64,000 bases of DNA from contig CAJNDS010002109.1 in NCBI GenBank assembly GCA_905221605.1, positions 401,168 to 465,167 of the forward strand. The letters are read 5' to 3'. This DNA comes from Symbiodinium natans. Taxonomy: Eukaryota > Sar > Dinophyceae > Suessiales > Symbiodiniaceae. A program made the translations under genes and the position numbers. The notes under the pieces were generated by a model. It was not told the DNA's origin. It searched no databases and worked only from the letters and a program-made list of their open reading frames with translations. Shown piece by piece: positions 63,001-64,000 of the stretch. The first letter of the stretch is position 1; every line of letters starts with the position of its first letter.

Positions 63001-63744
63001 CACTGGCTCTACTTGGAGCAGAAGGAGATATGATGCAGTATTTTTTCTTGTGAAGCAAGATATGACACAAGAATTTTCCCGTGGCTACTGCTGAGGAAAA
63101 AATGTTGTTTGTATGGAAAAAAGTGCTGCGCAAGAACGCGACGGAAAGCCAAGAATTTGCGCAAGAAAACCAAAAAAACGCGCAAGAACGCACAAGAATT
63201 CACAAGATTTTCTGGGGCCTCCGGGGCAACATTTTCTGAGAGGTTTCTGTGAAAAAAACAACCCACACAAGAAAAACACAAGAAAGCCTTACACCGAGGG
63301 CCGGGGGCACAAGAAAAACACAAGAATCTGAGCTCAAACATATCACAGCATGGAATTTAAAATAAATATGCTTTAGGGTTTCTATAGGCTTTAGGGTTTG
63401 TAAAGGGTTTAGGGCTTATATAGGGTTTAGGGTTTAGGTTTTATAGGGTTTGGGGCTTAGGGTTGCAAATTTAGGGTTTACGGTTTAGGGTTGCGTACAA
63501 ACCCTATATATGTATATGTGAACACGTAAACCTCTTGACATATATACTAGAAACCTGAAAACCTTATAACTTACATAGTCCCCAAACCCTAAACCTTAGT
63601 TTAGCCTAACCCCTACACATTGTCTCTCTTCATATTCATGTATACACACATAAGATGTATCTCTGCCAGGTCCTGTGTCGAAGCGATCGAGATCAAGTAA
63701 GCGGGCCCGACTTCCAGTACATGGAGATGGTCCGTTCGGTGCCG

Positions 63745-63782
<38 letters not shown>

Positions 63783-64000
63783 TGCTTTGATGCAGCATCA
63801 CTTATCGGTCTTATGGGACTGCGGTTGCTTTATATATATATATGTATGTATCTTAACACTGTAGCGCCTGGACATGTAGTACAGTTCTGTGGTGTGGTGC
63901 TTGATAGAAGCAAGCATGCTGTGGGCATGCTTCCCATATATGCCTCTGGACTCGCAGGTGGAAACCATGTACGAGACATATAAAGAAGATATATGTGAAT
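63001..64000. other. Non-coding or unresolved sequence
   Basis: CACAAGAA-type short repeats (63115-63325), TTTATAGGG units (63370-63480) and a run of 38 C (63745-63782). GTCCTGTGTCGAAGCGATCG before the run and TGTAGCGCCTGGACATGTAG near 63860 look unique and may hold exons, but nothing firm can be read. Confidence 0.4.

Noticed and set aside
63009-63341. Minus-strand Phe/Cys-rich frame
   Set aside because: It arises from CACAAGAA-type short repeats; no domain and low-complexity composition.

Overview
The window reads as nuclear DNA of a photosynthetic dinoflagellate, most likely Symbiodiniaceae. The evidence is: (i) interspersed TTTAGGG/CCCTAAA arrays; (ii) ankyrin proteins with the N-terminal ubiquitin-like segment common in predicted proteomes of that group; (iii) introns with GC or GA 5' ends followed by AG|G acceptors; (iv) a multi-exon gene with FAGEAQVS and FDIKY blocks that I recognise from dinoflagellate predicted proteomes. 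These are recollections of families, not search results.

Block 1 (1-about 6,660) is AT-rich and compact, with every gene on the + strand. It looks like the end of an integrated Polinton-like virus (PLV)/Polinton element. It carries a DUF5754-like protein, a retroviral-type (DDE) integrase, two zinc-finger proteins, structural-protein candidates sharing an L(R/K)PTY motif, a shared upstream TACTTAAAG box, and hairpins whose 3' arms run into start codons. At least three frameshifts suggest decay. Two short GC-rich double-hairpin inserts sit in frame inside viral genes.

Block 2 (6.7-50 kb) is full of short arrays of the telomere-type heptamer and its variants, in both orientations. Scattered among them are families of about 100-250 bp inverted-repeat elements. 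Short coding islands represent exons. Three genes can be read: a split ankyrin gene (16.1-19.2 kb, 8 exons), an ankyrin gene decayed at its 3' end (29.0-30.1 kb), and an RBM42-type RRM gene (46.2-49.5 kb, 5 exons placed). The introns of the two split genes start with GC or GA, never GT. At least two ankyrin introns are exactly one copy of an inverted-repeat element plus a 4-bp target duplication, so they are introners.

Block 3 (50-64 kb) has few telomere motifs, many TA/CA/CT microsatellites, and one long + strand gene (from 50,976 to at least 61.7 kb). Its exons join in phase through a mixture of GT, GC and GA donors. Exon joins were made by hand from reading frame, splice sites and protein continuity. 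They need transcript support.
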